Source of the DNA: Antilocapra americana
Lineage: Eukaryota > Chordata > Mammalia > Artiodactyla > Antilocapridae
Length of the DNA: 64,000 bases
Assembly (NCBI GenBank): GCA_007570785.1
Contig: ML664159.1
Span: forward strand, 4,869,987 to 4,933,986
Direction: 5' to 3'
A program made the position numbers and the translations under genes. Below are positions 34,915 to 46,928 of the stretch, piece after piece. The notes below the pieces were generated by a model. That model worked only from the letters and a program-made list of their open reading frames with translations, made no database searches and was not told where the DNA came from. Within the stretch, counting starts at the first letter, position 1; the number at the start of each line of letters is the position of its first letter.

Positions 34915-35995
34915 ATGAAAGTGAAAGTTGCTCAGTCATGTCCAGCTCTTTGCAACCCCATGGACTGCAGCATGCCAGGTTTCCCTGTCCATCACCAACT
35001 TCTTGAGCTTACTCAAACTCATGTCCATCTAGTTGGTGATGCCATCCAACCATTTCATCCTCTGTCATCACCTTCTCCTCCTGCCCTCAATCTTTCCCAG
35101 AATCAGGGTCTTTTCAAATGAGTTGGCTCTTCGCATCCTGTGGCCAAAGTATTGGAGTTTCAGCTTCAACATCAGTCCTTCCAATGAACACCCAGGACTG
35201 ATCTGCTTTAGAATGGACTGATTGGATCTCCTTGCAGTCCAAGGGATTCTTAAGAGTGTTCTCCAACACCACAGTTCTAAAGCATCAATTCTTTGGCGCT
35301 CAGCTTTCTTTATTGTCCAACTCTCACATCCATACATGACTACTGGAAAAACCATGCTTTGACTAGATGGACCTTTGTTGGCAAAGTAATGTCTCTGCCT
35401 TTTAATATGCAGTGTAGGTTTATCATAGCATTTTTCCCAAGGAGCAAACACCTTTTAATTTCATGGTTGCAGTCACCATCTGAAGTGATTTTAGAGCCCC
35501 CCAAAATAAAGTCCATCACTGTTTCCATTGTTTCCCCATCTATTTGCCATGAAGTGATGGGGCCAGATGCCATGATCTTAGTTTTTTTGAATGTTGAGTT
35601 TTAAGCCAGCTTTTTCACTCTTCTCTTTCACTTTCATCAAGAGGCTCTTTAGTTCATCTTTGCTTTCTGCCACAAGGCTTACTTATGTCATCTGCATATC
35701 TGAAGTTATTGATGTTTCTCCTGGCAATCTTGATTCTAGCTTGTGCTTCATTCAGCCTGGAATTTCATATGATGTACTCTGCATATAAGTTAAATAAGCA
35801 AGGTGACAATATACAGCCTTGATGTACTCCTTTCCCAATTTGGAACCAGTCTGTTGTTCTATGTTGGGTTCTAATTGTTTTTTCTTGACCTGCATACAGA
35901 TTTCTCAAGAGGCAGGTCAGGTGGTCTGGTAATCCATTTCTTTAAGGATTTTTCACAGTTTATTGTGATCCACACAGTCAAAGGCTTTGGTGTAA

Positions 35996-36463
35996 TCAAT
36001 AAAGCAGGTTTTTTTTTTTTTTTTTTTTTTTTTGAACTCTTGCTTTTTTGATTATCCAGCAGATGTTGGCAATTTGATCTCTGGTTCCTCTGCCTTTTCT
36101 AAATCCAGCTTTAACATCTGGAAGTTCTTGGTTCACGTACTGTTGAAGCCTGGCTTGGAGAATTTTGAGCATTACTTTGCTAGCATGTGAGATGAGTGCA
36201 ATTGTGTGGTAGTTCAAAAATTCTTTGGCATTGCCTTTCTTTGGGATTGGAATGAAAACTGACCTTTTCCAGTCCTGTGGCCACTGCTGAGTTTTCCAGA
36301 CTTGCTGGCATGTTGAATGCAATACTTTCACAGCATCATCTTTTAGGATTTGAAATAGCTCAGCTGGGATTCCATCACTTCCACTAGCTTTGTTCATAGT
36401 GATGCATCCTAAGGCCCTTTGGACTTCACATTCCAGGATGTCTGGCTCTAGGTGAGTGATCAC
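35996..36463 (-). pseudogene. BovB RT finger region, open frame remnant
   Basis: 155-codon minus-strand frame inside the nested BovB. It contains ASGSDGIPAELFQILKDDAV and KKGNAKEFLNYHTIALISHA, the RT finger motifs of RTE-clade elements. It ends in a run of lysines from the A-run at 36033-36009, then leaves the BovB frame. Non-functional. Confidence 0.9.
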
Positions 36464-37212
36464 ACCATCATGGTTATCTGGCTTCTGAAGATCTATTTTG
36501 TATAATTCTTCTGTCTATTCTTTCCACCTCTTTTAAATATCTTCTGTTTCTCTTAGGTCCATACCATTTCTGTCCTTAATTGTGTTAATATTAGCATGAA
36601 ATGTTCTCTTGGTATATCTGATTTTCTTCAAGACATCTCTAGTCTTTTCATTCTATTGTTTTCCTCTGTTTCTTTGCACTGATTATTGAGGAAGGCTTTC
36701 TCATCTCTCCTTGCTATTCCTTGGAACTCTGCATTCAAATGGGTATATCTTTCATTTTCTCCTTTGCCTTTAGCTTCTCTTCTTTTCTCAGCTATTTTAA
36801 GGCCTCCTCAGACAACCATTTTGCCTTTTTGCATTTCTTTTCCTTGGAGATGGTCTTGATCACTGCCTCCTGTACAGTGTCACGAACCTCTGTTCATGGT
36901 TCTTCAGGCACTCTATCAGATCTAGTGCTTTGAATCTATTTGTCACTTCCACTGTATGATCATAAGGGATTTGATTAAGGTGATACCTGAATAGTCTGGT
37001 GGTTTCCCCTACTTTCTTCAATTTAAGTCTGAATTTGGCAATAAGGATTTCATGATCTGATCCACAGTTAGCTCCAGGTTTCATTTTTGCTGACTGTATA
37101 CAGCTTCTCCATGTTTGGCTGCAAAAAATATAATCAGTCTTATTTTGGTATTGACCATCTAGTGATGTTCATGTGTAGAGCCCTCTAGTGTGTTGTTTGA
37201 AGAGGGTATTTG

Positions 37213-37527
37213 CTATGACCAATGTATTCTCTTGCAAAACTCTGTTAGCCTTTTTCCTGCTTCATTTTGTACTCCAAGGTCAAATTTGCCTGTTACTTCA
37301 GGTATCTTTTGACTTCCTACTTTTGCATTCCAGTCCCCTATGATGAAAAGGACATCTTTTATGTGTGTTAGTTCTAGAAGGTCTTCTAGATCTTCACAAA
37401 AACATTCAATTTCAGCTTCTTCAGCATTACTTGTTGGGGTGTAGACATGGATTACTGTGATATTGAGTGGTTTGCCTTGGAAACAAACAGAGATCATTTT
37501 GTCATTTTTGAGATTGCACCCAAGCAC
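37213..37527 (-). pseudogene. BovB endonuclease (APE-like) fragment
   Basis: 104-codon minus-strand frame with VHVYTPTSNAEEAEIE and FIIGDWNAKVGSQ, the APE-type endonuclease core with its catalytic Asp and Asn. The C-terminal EN part, with SDHE, is in a separate frame at 36860-37084. The split shows frameshifting. The family uses EN to nick target DNA for target-primed reverse transcription. Confidence 0.9.
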
Positions 37528-38183
37528 AGCATTTTGGACTCTTTTGTTGACTGTGAGGGCTACTCCATTTCTTCAAATGGATTCTTGCTGACAGTAGTAG
37601 ATATAATGGTCATATGAATTAAATTCACCCATTCCAGCCCATTTTAGTTCACTGATTCCTGAAATGCCAATATTCACTCTTACCATCTCCTATTTCATGA
37701 GCTTTCAACCTAGCATTCTGGGTTCCTATGCAATATTGTTCTTTATAGCATCAGACTCTACTTCCATCACCAGTCACATCCACAGCTGGGTGGTGTTTTT
37801 GCTTTGCCGCCATCTCTTCATCTTTCTGGAGTTATTTCTCCACTCTTCTTCAGTAGCATATTGGGCACCTACTGACCTGGGGAGTTCATCTTTCAGTGTC
37901 ATATCTTTTTTTCTTTTCATGCTGTTCATGGGGTTCTCAAGGCAAGAGTACTGGAGTGGTTTGCCATTGTCTTCTCCAGTGGACCACATTTTGTCAGAAC
38001 TCTCCACCATGACCTGACCATCTTGGCTGGGCCTACACAGCACTGCTCATAGTTTCATTGAGTTAGACAAGGCTGTAGTGGGTAACCTATCCCTTCTCCA
38101 GTGGATCTTCCAGACCTAGGAATTGAACTGGGGTCTCCTGCATTGCAGGCAGATTCTTAACCAGCTGAACTACCAGGGAATGA

Positions 38184-38289
38184 GTTTGAGCAAACTCCAG
38201 GAGATAGTGGAGGACAGGGACGCCTGGGTCACTGCAGTCCATGGGGTTGCAAAGAGCTGGACACAACTTAGTGACTAAATAACAACAAA
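38184..38289 (+). mobile_element. Host BovB fragment, right part (tail)
   Basis: Continuation of the BovB at 34466-34914: AGTTTGAGCAAACTCCAGG to GGACACAACTTAGTGACTAA, followed by an AAC-rich end. The right TSD AGTGATGAGGAA follows at 38290-38301. Confidence 0.9.
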
Positions 38290-38301
38290 AGTGATGAGGA
38301 A

Positions 38302-40857
38302 GAAGCTAGAAGAATATAAGGGGGTTTGCAGTTTCAGGAAGTCAGTGACTTATGACTGAAATACAGAGACAAACGTTTGTATGTATGTGGAGGTAACAGA
38401 ATTGATTCATGCTGAATAGACCTCAATAAAGGAGAAGTAAAATATAGCAGGGAGGTGGACAAGGAAAAGACATTTAGGGAGTGAGAGTGAAAATGAGGCA
38501 AGCTTAAAATGAGAAACCTGAGTCTAAAACATTAAGTAAACACCTTACAACAATGAAAATATAATTAACATTTCAAATCAGTGTTTGTAATTAAAGACAT
38601 TGATTTAACAAAAAGGGAAGAAAGGGAATGAACTTGAGAAGGAAATCACTGGAGGAAAACAAGTCACCATAGGGAGAGTCTAGTTATTCACTTATTTTCT
38701 ATTGGAAACATTGCTGTGGGTCTGGCTAATATGAAAACTAGTGACCTAGACTCTAAAGCCGTTGTACCCCATTAGCAATTTTTCCAGTCATCTTAAAGAA
38801 AATTTGAAGGGCAAACAAACATGATCCAGGATAGCCTGGTACTAGGAACTGAGTGGGAAGCTGAATGAGAAATCTGACCTGTTGAAATGAAAAAGCATGT
38901 ACCTCATGTTTTTCTCTAAGAGTTTCCTATTTGGGATGAGAAATATGAGTGGTGTCTGGATAAACTGTTTTGGTAATGTTTCGAAATTATGTTCTCCTAC
39001 ACAGTTTTAAAGAATTTTACTTCTCACTCCTCCTCTGCTGCTTCTCCCATTTTGAGGTTTAAGTTTTGCAAACGTTATCCATAAATATAAAGTTTTTAGC
39101 AATTTCTTTTCTAGGATTTTATCTTATGGACAAATTCACACTTGCAGGCAAATATGTATGTCCACCCCTGTAGAATTACCTGTAATAGCAAAAGAAAAAA
39201 AAAAACTCTCCATGTCCATCATCTGGGTAGCATCTGTAAGTAAAAGAAGTAACGTTTAGAAAGTGGTCACTGTGCTCTTTCTTCTTTCTTTCTGAGCCCC
39301 TGGGAGTCTCCAGTTAGTCTGAGAAGCCCATCAGCCTGGGAAGGGAGCATAACCAGTTTCTGACAAGCAGAGTCAGATCACGGAGCAAGATGGGAGCCTG
39401 GGAATCCAGGCCATTGTGAAAAGAGGATTTTGTGAATATCACTACTTCCCTGTTTCAACATAGAAAGGAACAGAAATGATATTCTTTCCTATGACAGCAA
39501 TGCCACAGAGCTTTCTTCTGTATCTTTAGTGGTAGAAGGAGCCTCTCAAGCAAGGGGAATAAGAAGATTGACCGTTTTCTACCCTGGGAGACCTGGGGAT
39601 GAAGAAAGGAAGAAAGTCAGTGAATAACCTTTGTGTGTCCCAGGATTTCCCTTCCTGATTGTTGCAAATAGGGAGGGAGTGGGGCATTAGGTGAGAGAAG
39701 ACACTCTGCTTCCCCTCCCCAGGGAGGATCTGGAGCGAGGTCTCCAGTGGGACCACGCCCTCACATATCTGCTCCCATTGTTTCATAGCACAGCTTCAAA
39801 TTCTATGTGATTCCAGCAAATTCAGTAAAAATAACTGTATTTTTTCCTCTTTAAGAATTCCTTAATAAAAGCAAGTTTGACATTGTTATTCTTACCTAAA
39901 AGCATTGTGCCTTGTGGCCAGTGTAGCTGAATTTGGGCAACTGACCACAGATGTGAAATTCCAGAAAGAAATAGCAGACCACCAATCTTGTTGAGACTTT
40001 TTGTCAGTAATTAAAGAATTGTTATAAACATATGGATAAAATCTGTCCCTTTATCATCTGGGGTGGAGGTAGGGTATGTGCAGTAGTGATACCAGTATAC
40101 CCAGACTGTTTATCTTTCCACTCACCTCGGTGTGTCCTGAGGACTCCTGCCCTTAGCCAGGACTCCTCTGCACCCCAACAGGCTGCAGTGACATTGCTCT
40201 TCACCCATCAGGGGAATGAAGGTAAGTCACCACTTTAGAACATTCCAGCTATTTAGAGCATCACCATTCTAAGTAACTAGCCAGTTTACACTTAGAAATA
40301 AGCTGTGGTTTATCTTCATTTTTTTTCTACTATGGGATGGCTGCAGCACACAGGCCCGACAGCAGCTGCTTTCCAAATGCTGGTACCCAGGAGTCTCGGA
40401 GAACTGGGCTCAGTGCCTGAAAAGTACAAGCACGAACAATGAAAATACGCACCAAAGAAAGTTGGGCAGAAAACAATCCTGGCTTGGAATTAATGAGCCC
40501 CAGCAAATCCCTTTCCCAACAAGAGCATTTCATGTCTATTGTGTGTAGAGGTTGATTTTTATTTTTAAATAAAATTCTGATTTATTTTAAAGAGGGCTTA
40601 GAGGTATTTCTGATATGCATATTTCTGAGCCTGCTGGCAAATTTTGACTCCCAATTCCTCCTCTTGAAAAAAATTTTTAATGAAATTCTGGAAATTCAGG
40701 AAAAGCACATACCTCTCACCCTTAAGATTTGCCCCTTTATCATCTGGGGTGGACATGTAGGGAGTGTGCAATTAATTCAGAATTAATACTTAAGTTTTAA
40801 GGTAAATATTTCATTAGAAAGTAGACTGAGATTCTGTTTGTGGGTTTTCCATTATTT
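38302..40857. other. Mostly unique sequence; separated direct repeat
   Basis: No gene seen. A 21-bp identical word with flanking similarity occurs at 40047-40067 and 40733-40753. Open frames near 39526-39786 and 40032-40238 show no recognised motif. Confidence 0.4.
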
Positions 40858-40935
40858 AGTTCTGTGACTTTGAGTGAGCCACTTAACCTTCATGGACTTC
40901 AGTTACCCCATCTGAGAAATGGGCTCAGATGGATT
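40858..40935 (+). repeat. MIR fragment
   Basis: Words GTGACTTTGAGTGAGCCAC, TTAACCTTCATGGACTTCAG and CCATCTGAGAAATGGG are the conserved MIR core. Confidence 0.75.
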
Positions 40936-41282
40936 TTCATAAACTTGCTCGTTTCAACCCCAAGAGTGCCTGGATCTGTGCACACACTCCCCCTCCCCTT
41001 TCTGTGACCTCCTCCACACTCTGAGATGTCTGCTTACCTGTCCAGATGTTCCTTAACCTTAGGCTAGAGGCTGTCTAGACCTCTGCCCTTCCCACCCCCA
41101 GATTTTCTGCTCCCCGTCCTTCCTTCCCACCTGATCGCATTGGCTGAGAAAGCCAGAGAGCCTGTGAGTGTGGATTGTCCGGCTAGCTTTGGCACTTAGC
41201 TATTTCAATTTAAGTAAATGCAGTTTCCTTCCAGGCATTTTTTGCAACGGTCACCAACTAACCCTCTGTTTCTGTGTGCTTG

Positions 41283-41440
41283 ATTAATGCCTACCTCGTA
41301 GATGGTAAACCTCATGTGGGCAGACAGCATGTGTCTTTGGCCTACCCTGAGTCCCTAGTGCCCAGCACAGTGGCCAGTGCACAGTAGTGGCGCAGTTACG
41401 TATTTGTTGGAATGAATGAATGGGTCCTTTCCAGGCAGGA
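41283..41440 (+). repeat. L2 LINE 3' end
   Basis: Words in L2 3' order: GGTAAACCTCATGTGGGCAG, CCTAGTGCCCAGCACAGTG, GTATTTGTTGGAATGAATGA. A second L2-like end follows at about 41560-41775 (CATGAAGCCAGAGACC to GCTGAGTGAATGG). Confidence 0.7.
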
Positions 41441-44400
41441 CCCCTTCAATCACATTTAGCAGGCAGTGAAGGTAGACCTTCCTGAAATCTTTGTTGGCTT
41501 ATGTAGGTCTATCCTGACCCCTAATCTGAAATAACTCCCAGCTTCCCTCCCGCCACTCATCTACCCTCGGTCTTTCTTCATTCTTGTATCCTGCCTTATT
41601 CCCTTTCCCAGCACTCACACTACCTTTATTTATCTGTTCCCAGCTTTGTTACCTGTCACGTCTATCGGAGTAAACTGCATGAAGCCAGAGACCTTCTTTC
41701 CCCTTATTCAAGGCTGTATCCTTAGCATCTCAGGCAGCAGCAGCACAGAGATGCTGGCTGAGTGAATGGAAACTGACATATTGTTTGTAGCCGATCCAAA
41801 TGGCGTGGACACTCTCTGTTTCGATGTTGGCTAGAAACCTATTCCTTGCAGTGTCCTAGGCAGCAGTGCCAGGTATGACTCTTCTCCCTGTTCTCAGCAG
41901 ATATGGGCTCATCATTGTTCTCCTGGTTTCCCTTTCAGGGCCCAGAGCAGAAGCCGTATTCTTGAATGATGTCAGTTCAAAACAGGTCGTCGTCTCCTTT
42001 ACTTTGTTTTACTTCTTTTTCTTTATTTTTAACTTTCCAGAGCTCTGAGAAAAAAAAGAGAGCAAGAGACTTGAACAGAGGCAACTAACTCTTCAATCTA
42101 ATAATGTTTCCTTCGCTGGGCAGGCAGGCATGCATGCAGGCCTCTCTGGTGAATGAGAAACATCTGCTCTAGCTAAGCCTGATGTCTTGCAAAGCACTCA
42201 AGGCTCCTAGCTGCCTCTAGCATGGTACCCAGGGTACCTTTCTTGCCTGCTGTTGCTGCTGCCTATTTGGTGGTTGTTTTTCTCATTCTTTTGTGCCTTG
42301 GGGTGTGTGTTTTTTGTTGTTACCTACAAAACCTCTGAGCTTTCTTATTGTGAAAGCCAGAGAGGAGCTGGATTAACAGATGTTTCTGTTTTGCTATATA
42401 GAGGAGAATTAATATCTTCCTTGTTCAATAAAGAACATTTTCCTAGCATTAAATATATTCCTTGTTTAATTATGCTTCAAAGTGTATGTGTAGAGGAGTG
42501 GAGGTTTAAAAGTGGAGGCAGGAGCAGTGGCACATTTGAAATGATTTCTGAGGGAAAGACTTCCTGGCTTCTAAAGATATTATTCTTCATGCTTCTAATA
42601 AACTCTCTTGTTTGTCTGTGTAGCAGGCACAAATGAATTTGAATTTAATCCAAGGTGGCTGAGTGATTGACACACACCGCTCGCTAAAAGCATGATAAAA
42701 ATTTCTAAACATTGGGAAAATAAGAGAGACTAGACTAGGAAAAAGAAAATACTCATGTTGTAAAACATTTCTCTACAATGAGTTTGATAGAATTAGAAGT
42801 CACTGACTGCTTTTCATATTATGTTGGCCTTTAGTACTGGCTTTGTAAGAGGTAAAGTCAGCTTTAGTTTAGAAAAACATTCTACTTATAAAGGACAGCT
42901 AATTTTTGTGAAGGCTTGACTTTCTTGAAATGGATTATTCTTCTGAACAACAAAGTGAATATTGAAAATAATTTCTCACTACTATGATGTGGATTTGATG
43001 CAAAAGACATTGTTTCTATATATAATACAGTAACACCTTAAAAAAACTATTGTTTAACCCCGTTTATTCACTTGCTTTGTACTAGAATCAGACCACATAA
43101 ATTATTCCTACCAAGAATGTTCTGTTTTATGTGACTCTATTGTTAGCATTCTCCTTCAGATTTCTTCTATAGCTAATTTAGCAAAACTGCATTTAAATCA
43201 GTCCCCGATGAGAGGACCTGGAGTTCACATTTTTGCTTTTAATAGACACATTAGTCTTCCTACATGGTAAGATTTCATAAATGGCTTCTTATTCTTTTCC
43301 TGGGAGATAGCTATTATATATCACTCAGTGCATTTCTGGTCTTACCTTAGGGAATTTACAGGGGTTGTCATTGCTTTGGCTTCAGCTGAAACACAAGAGG
43401 TTTTAAATTGGATCTTGTATTTGTGTTCAGGATTGAGAAGACTCTTTGGGTACCTTTAATAAGAATCCTGTAAAGATTATGTTGGCTAAACTAGTTTGAA
43501 TATCCAAATACTACTGTGTGTGATCCTTGGTTATTTGCAGGTTGCTTTGCCCCTACTCCCAGTGAGAAAAGGAAGGGAGGGACTCTTAGAGGCAGGGGTG
43601 AGGTGAGGCTCCTGGCAGGGTTATTTACATGCTGGCATTGGGGCATAAAAGCTGTGTGTGAGTGGAGTCTTCTCCTGCCAAATGAGAAGCTATGGTTGAC
43701 TTTAAAACATTATACAATATCATTTGCGTTCATAGTAGAAAAGCATATAATACAAATTAACAAAATTAATAAAAGAGTGTTCATAATCCTACCAGCCAGA
43801 GATAAGTACTGTTGAAATGTTGTGTATAACATTTTATGCTTTTTCTGAAGTTTGTCTTTTTTAAATGCAAAAATCTATCCTTTGACTAGGATGTTCAATT
43901 AAAAATATATATCCTTTACCTGGTCCTTAATCAATAACCCTTGTCTTGTGCCTCATAATACAAATAATGTTTACAAAGAGTAGAAGAAGGTAGTCATTAC
44001 CCCAGGTCCCCAAGTGGCCTGGCCTGAGATGAACTCCAGGAGCACATGGTGGTCTCAGGGAGCTTTCGGGAGAGAGAAATGTCATGCAAAAGCTGCCTTA
44101 GTGAAGCCTTTAGTTACAATGAAAACAGAAACTCTGGTCGTGCATGTCCAAGAGTCACAGAGCAAAACTGGGACATTTACATGAAGACTCCTACACAAAA
44201 TGGTTTGGTTGAAGAGAAGTGGGCTTGGGGGGCCAGATTTTCAGGATCTGCAACTCCTACCCATTTACTTGTCATTTTTAAGACCTGGAAAGGCTCTGAA
44301 ATTTGACCCTAGTACGTTAGCCTGCTATAGTGTTACGGATGCTGCCAGGAGACACAGGACGCCTGGCTCAAAGGCAGAGGACCTTATTACTCATGGTACA

Positions 44401-45235
44401 GCAAGAAGCGCAAGCTTCGTGTTCAGTTCAGCTTTCCCTGTCCTCACATCTCATGACGTGACACGCGGAGGCTCAGGTAGATGTCACCCATAATAACGAC
44501 GCATCTCTTTTGGTTTCCACACAGTGGGTGTCTCAAAAAATGCAGACCTTTGTTCCCTTCTCTGTTTAACCTTCACACACAATATTCCCTCCTAATAGAT
44601 GTTTCCTACTTTAGTAGAAAAGTAGGATTTCCCCCAAAAAATGTACTGTTAAAATGTGATTGTTGCTTTTCAAAATAGCCATCAGTTTTGAAGGGCAGTT
44701 TAAGCATTGGTGAATTCAAACAAAACCTGTTTAAGTACTTTCCCTGTTGAAAAATAATAAGCTAGATGTTGAAGCCTGGGTCTCCTGTGGAGTTTAGGGG
44801 CCTATTTCAGGCCTTGGATGAGGAGAATTAGTGATTAGATTACTGTTTAACAGGACACTAGATCATTAAGTCTCAGAGGAGACCTGGGTATTTTACATTT
44901 TAGGCTAACTGCTCCTTATATGACTTTAGATGACATCTAATTTGGAGAATAAACACCTCTGTAATTAGCCTAGAGGCATGAAAAAGTATTTGATGTTTGC
45001 ACCTTTGTTATCAGGATTTGGCTCTGCCAGCCACAGTAAGCTTTAAAACCCTGAAGGTAAAGCCTGTGTATTCAGGAAACTCCATTAAGGCATCTGGTAA
45101 TTAGGATTAATTTCCATTCCGGGCTTTCAATTAATGTAATTAATATAGTGTATTGTGACTTGGTCTGAGGATATGAATTGTAATCTTTCTTCTTTCACAG
45201 TTTGAGTTTGGGGAATGGTGTAGGTTTGGACTGTT
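41441..45235. other. Mostly unique sequence, no gene established
   Basis: After the L2 remnants I see no repeat of note except an old-LINE-like piece at about 43720-43870. A 57-codon ATG-started frame at 41875-42048 looks like a signal peptide and is discussed as a finding. A 127-codon frame at 42253-42636 begins at TTG, has hydrophobic ends, and matches no family I know. I treat both as unproven. Confidence 0.4.
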
Positions 45236-45494
45236 GCTGAAGCTGAAACTCCAATACTTTGGCCACCTGATAGGAAGAACTGACTCATTAGAAAAGACCC
45301 TGATGCTGAGAAAGACTGAAGGCAGGAGGAGAATGGGGACAACAGAGGATGAGGTGGTTGGATAGCATCACTGACTTGATGGACATGAGTTTGAGCAAGC
45401 TCTGGGAGTTGGTGATGGACAGGGAAATCTGGCATGCTGAAGTCTATGGGGTCACAAAGAGTTGGACATGACCGAGTGACTGAACTGAACTGAT
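45236..45494 (+). mobile_element. BovB 3' end
   Basis: 5'-truncated BovB tail: GCTGAAGCTGAAACTCC, CTGATGCTGAGAAAGACTG, GTTGGTGATGGACAGGG, ending CTGAACTGAACTGAT. It is followed by a Bov-tA in the opposite orientation, so the two shared tails face each other. Confidence 0.92.
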
Positions 45495-45557
45495 AGGTTA
45501 GGGTGGGCCTTGGGAAGTGTGATTTCAGGCTTGATTGGGTTCCACCTGCCTCATTTG

Positions 45558-45772
45558 TCTGCTCAGTCACTCAGTCATATCTGACTCTTTTGCGACCCCA
45601 TGGACTGTAACCTGCCAGGGCTCTTCTGTCCATAGGATTTTCCAGGCAAGAATACTGGAGTGGTTGCCATTTCCTACTCCAGGGGATCTTCCCAACCCAG
45701 GGATTGAACCTGCACCTCCTGTGTCTCCTGCGTTGGCAGGTGGATTCTTTACCACTGAGCTACCTGAGAAGT
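45558..45772 (-). mobile_element. Bov-tA SINE, antisense
   Basis: Reversed Bov-tA from GCTCAGTCACTCAGTC to the tRNA-like head CTACCTGAGAAG, with reversed B-box GGATTGAACC. An imperfect TSD (TGCCTCATTTG / TGCCTCTTTGG) flanks it at 45547-45557 and 45773-45783. Confidence 0.9.
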
Positions 45773-45783
45773 TGCCTCTTTGG

Positions 45784-46604
45784 TTAGGGGATCTTCTAAA
45801 AAGTAGCTGTTAAACTCCAGTCCTAACCTTCTTTCCCAACCTTAGTTTTTCCCATTGGAAGGATTTGCTCAGCCAGGCTGTTTACTTTCTGGCAATAGGC
45901 AATGGGTCATCTCCAGCTTCATGCCTTTGCCCATGCCTTTCCTTCTGCTCCTTCATGGAGATAGTTCCTAAGAATGGCCAGCCAAGTCTTCATCCTTCGT
46001 AAACCTCTCTACATTCATGCCGTTTCTCAGTGATGGCTCCCTCCTCGCAGATTCACAGCAGGGGAGTATGAAATTTGAAGGCAGGAACCTCACCTTGGAC
46101 CTTGCTTAACGTGTTGCAGTACACGTAGGAAGACTTCAGTGGCCACCTGGCTACGGGTCACATTAAATCATGAAGAAATAATAATAGTGTGTGGAAGCTT
46201 GATGGATTTAGGGGCTAATTTAGAAAAAAAGATAGGATCACAAGAGGCAGTAACACATCACCTGCTTTATTGGGTGGTGACTGGAGAGGGTACATGAGAA
46301 GGGAAGTTCTCATAACATGACACCATCCAGAGGCTTATGGTGAGGCAACCACCATAAGAAAGGTGGAGGAGGGCAAGTGAATCCCAGGGAACAGAGGAAT
46401 CAAAAGGAGGGCTTGAGTGTCTGTACAGTGTCCCTCAGCAATGTAGTGGGAATCTCTTTGTCAGAGAGCTCTGAAGGGCAATAGTGGCTTGGGGTTTTAT
46501 AGTTACAAAGTCCATCTTGTCACTAGATAACAGCTATTGGTGAGGTCTTGTGGGGTATGCAAAGTAAACAGGTCCTGAATGGATAGAAATTTGCTAGTTT
46601 GGGC
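45784..46604. other. Unique sequence, no gene seen
   Basis: No repeat or exon recognised. Confidence 0.4.
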
Positions 46605-46746
46605 TGTTTTTTATTGAGTTATAATTAACTGCAATATATATTAGTTTCAGGTATGCAGCATAGTGATTTGATGTTTTTATACCTTATAAAGTGATCTCCA
46701 CAGTAAGACCAGGTACCATCTGTCACCATACAAAGCTGTTAACTAT

Positions 46747-46928
46747 AATTTACCTGCAATGCAGGAGACCGGGGTTTGATCCCTGGTTCAGGAAGATCCT
46801 TTGGAAAAGGGAATGGCTACCCGCTCCTGTATTCTTGCCTGGAGAATTCCATGGACAGAGGAGCCTAGTGGGCTACAGTCCATGGGGTTGCAAAGAGTTG
46901 GAAATGACTGAGTGATTAGCGCTTTCAT
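46747..46928 (+). mobile_element. Bov-tA SINE, 5'-truncated
   Basis: Begins in the tRNA-like head at TTACCTGCAATGCAGG, with B-box GGTTTGATCCC, and ends AATGACTGAGTGATTAGCGC. Inserted in antisense L1. Confidence 0.9.

Larger units (their letters stand above)
34919..38179 (-). mobile_element. Nearly full-length BovB LINE, antisense, nested
   Basis: About 3.26 kb, close to the usual BovB length. Minus-strand order is 5' region near 38170, EN (IIGDWNAKVG near 37330; NCGSDHEILIAKF near 37060), RT fingers (36463-35996), YADD at 35687-35698, C-terminal domain (35451-35068) and tail at 34919. Frameshifts and stops break the ORF, so it is not autonomous. A 25-base T-run at 36009-36033 replaces a short coding stretch present in the 15-kb copy. 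A 4-bp ATGA (34915-34918 and 38180-38183) flanks it. It sits in the tail of a sense BovB. Confidence 0.93.

Noticed and set aside
40177..40218. Possible 42-bp exon with CAACAG acceptor and AAG-GTAAGT donor
   Set aside because: Too short to judge, weak tract, no motif, and no neighbouring exon on this strand.
42253..42636. 127-codon frame with hydrophobic ends
   Set aside because: Starts at TTG, no recognised family, and the length is within chance expectation for the window.
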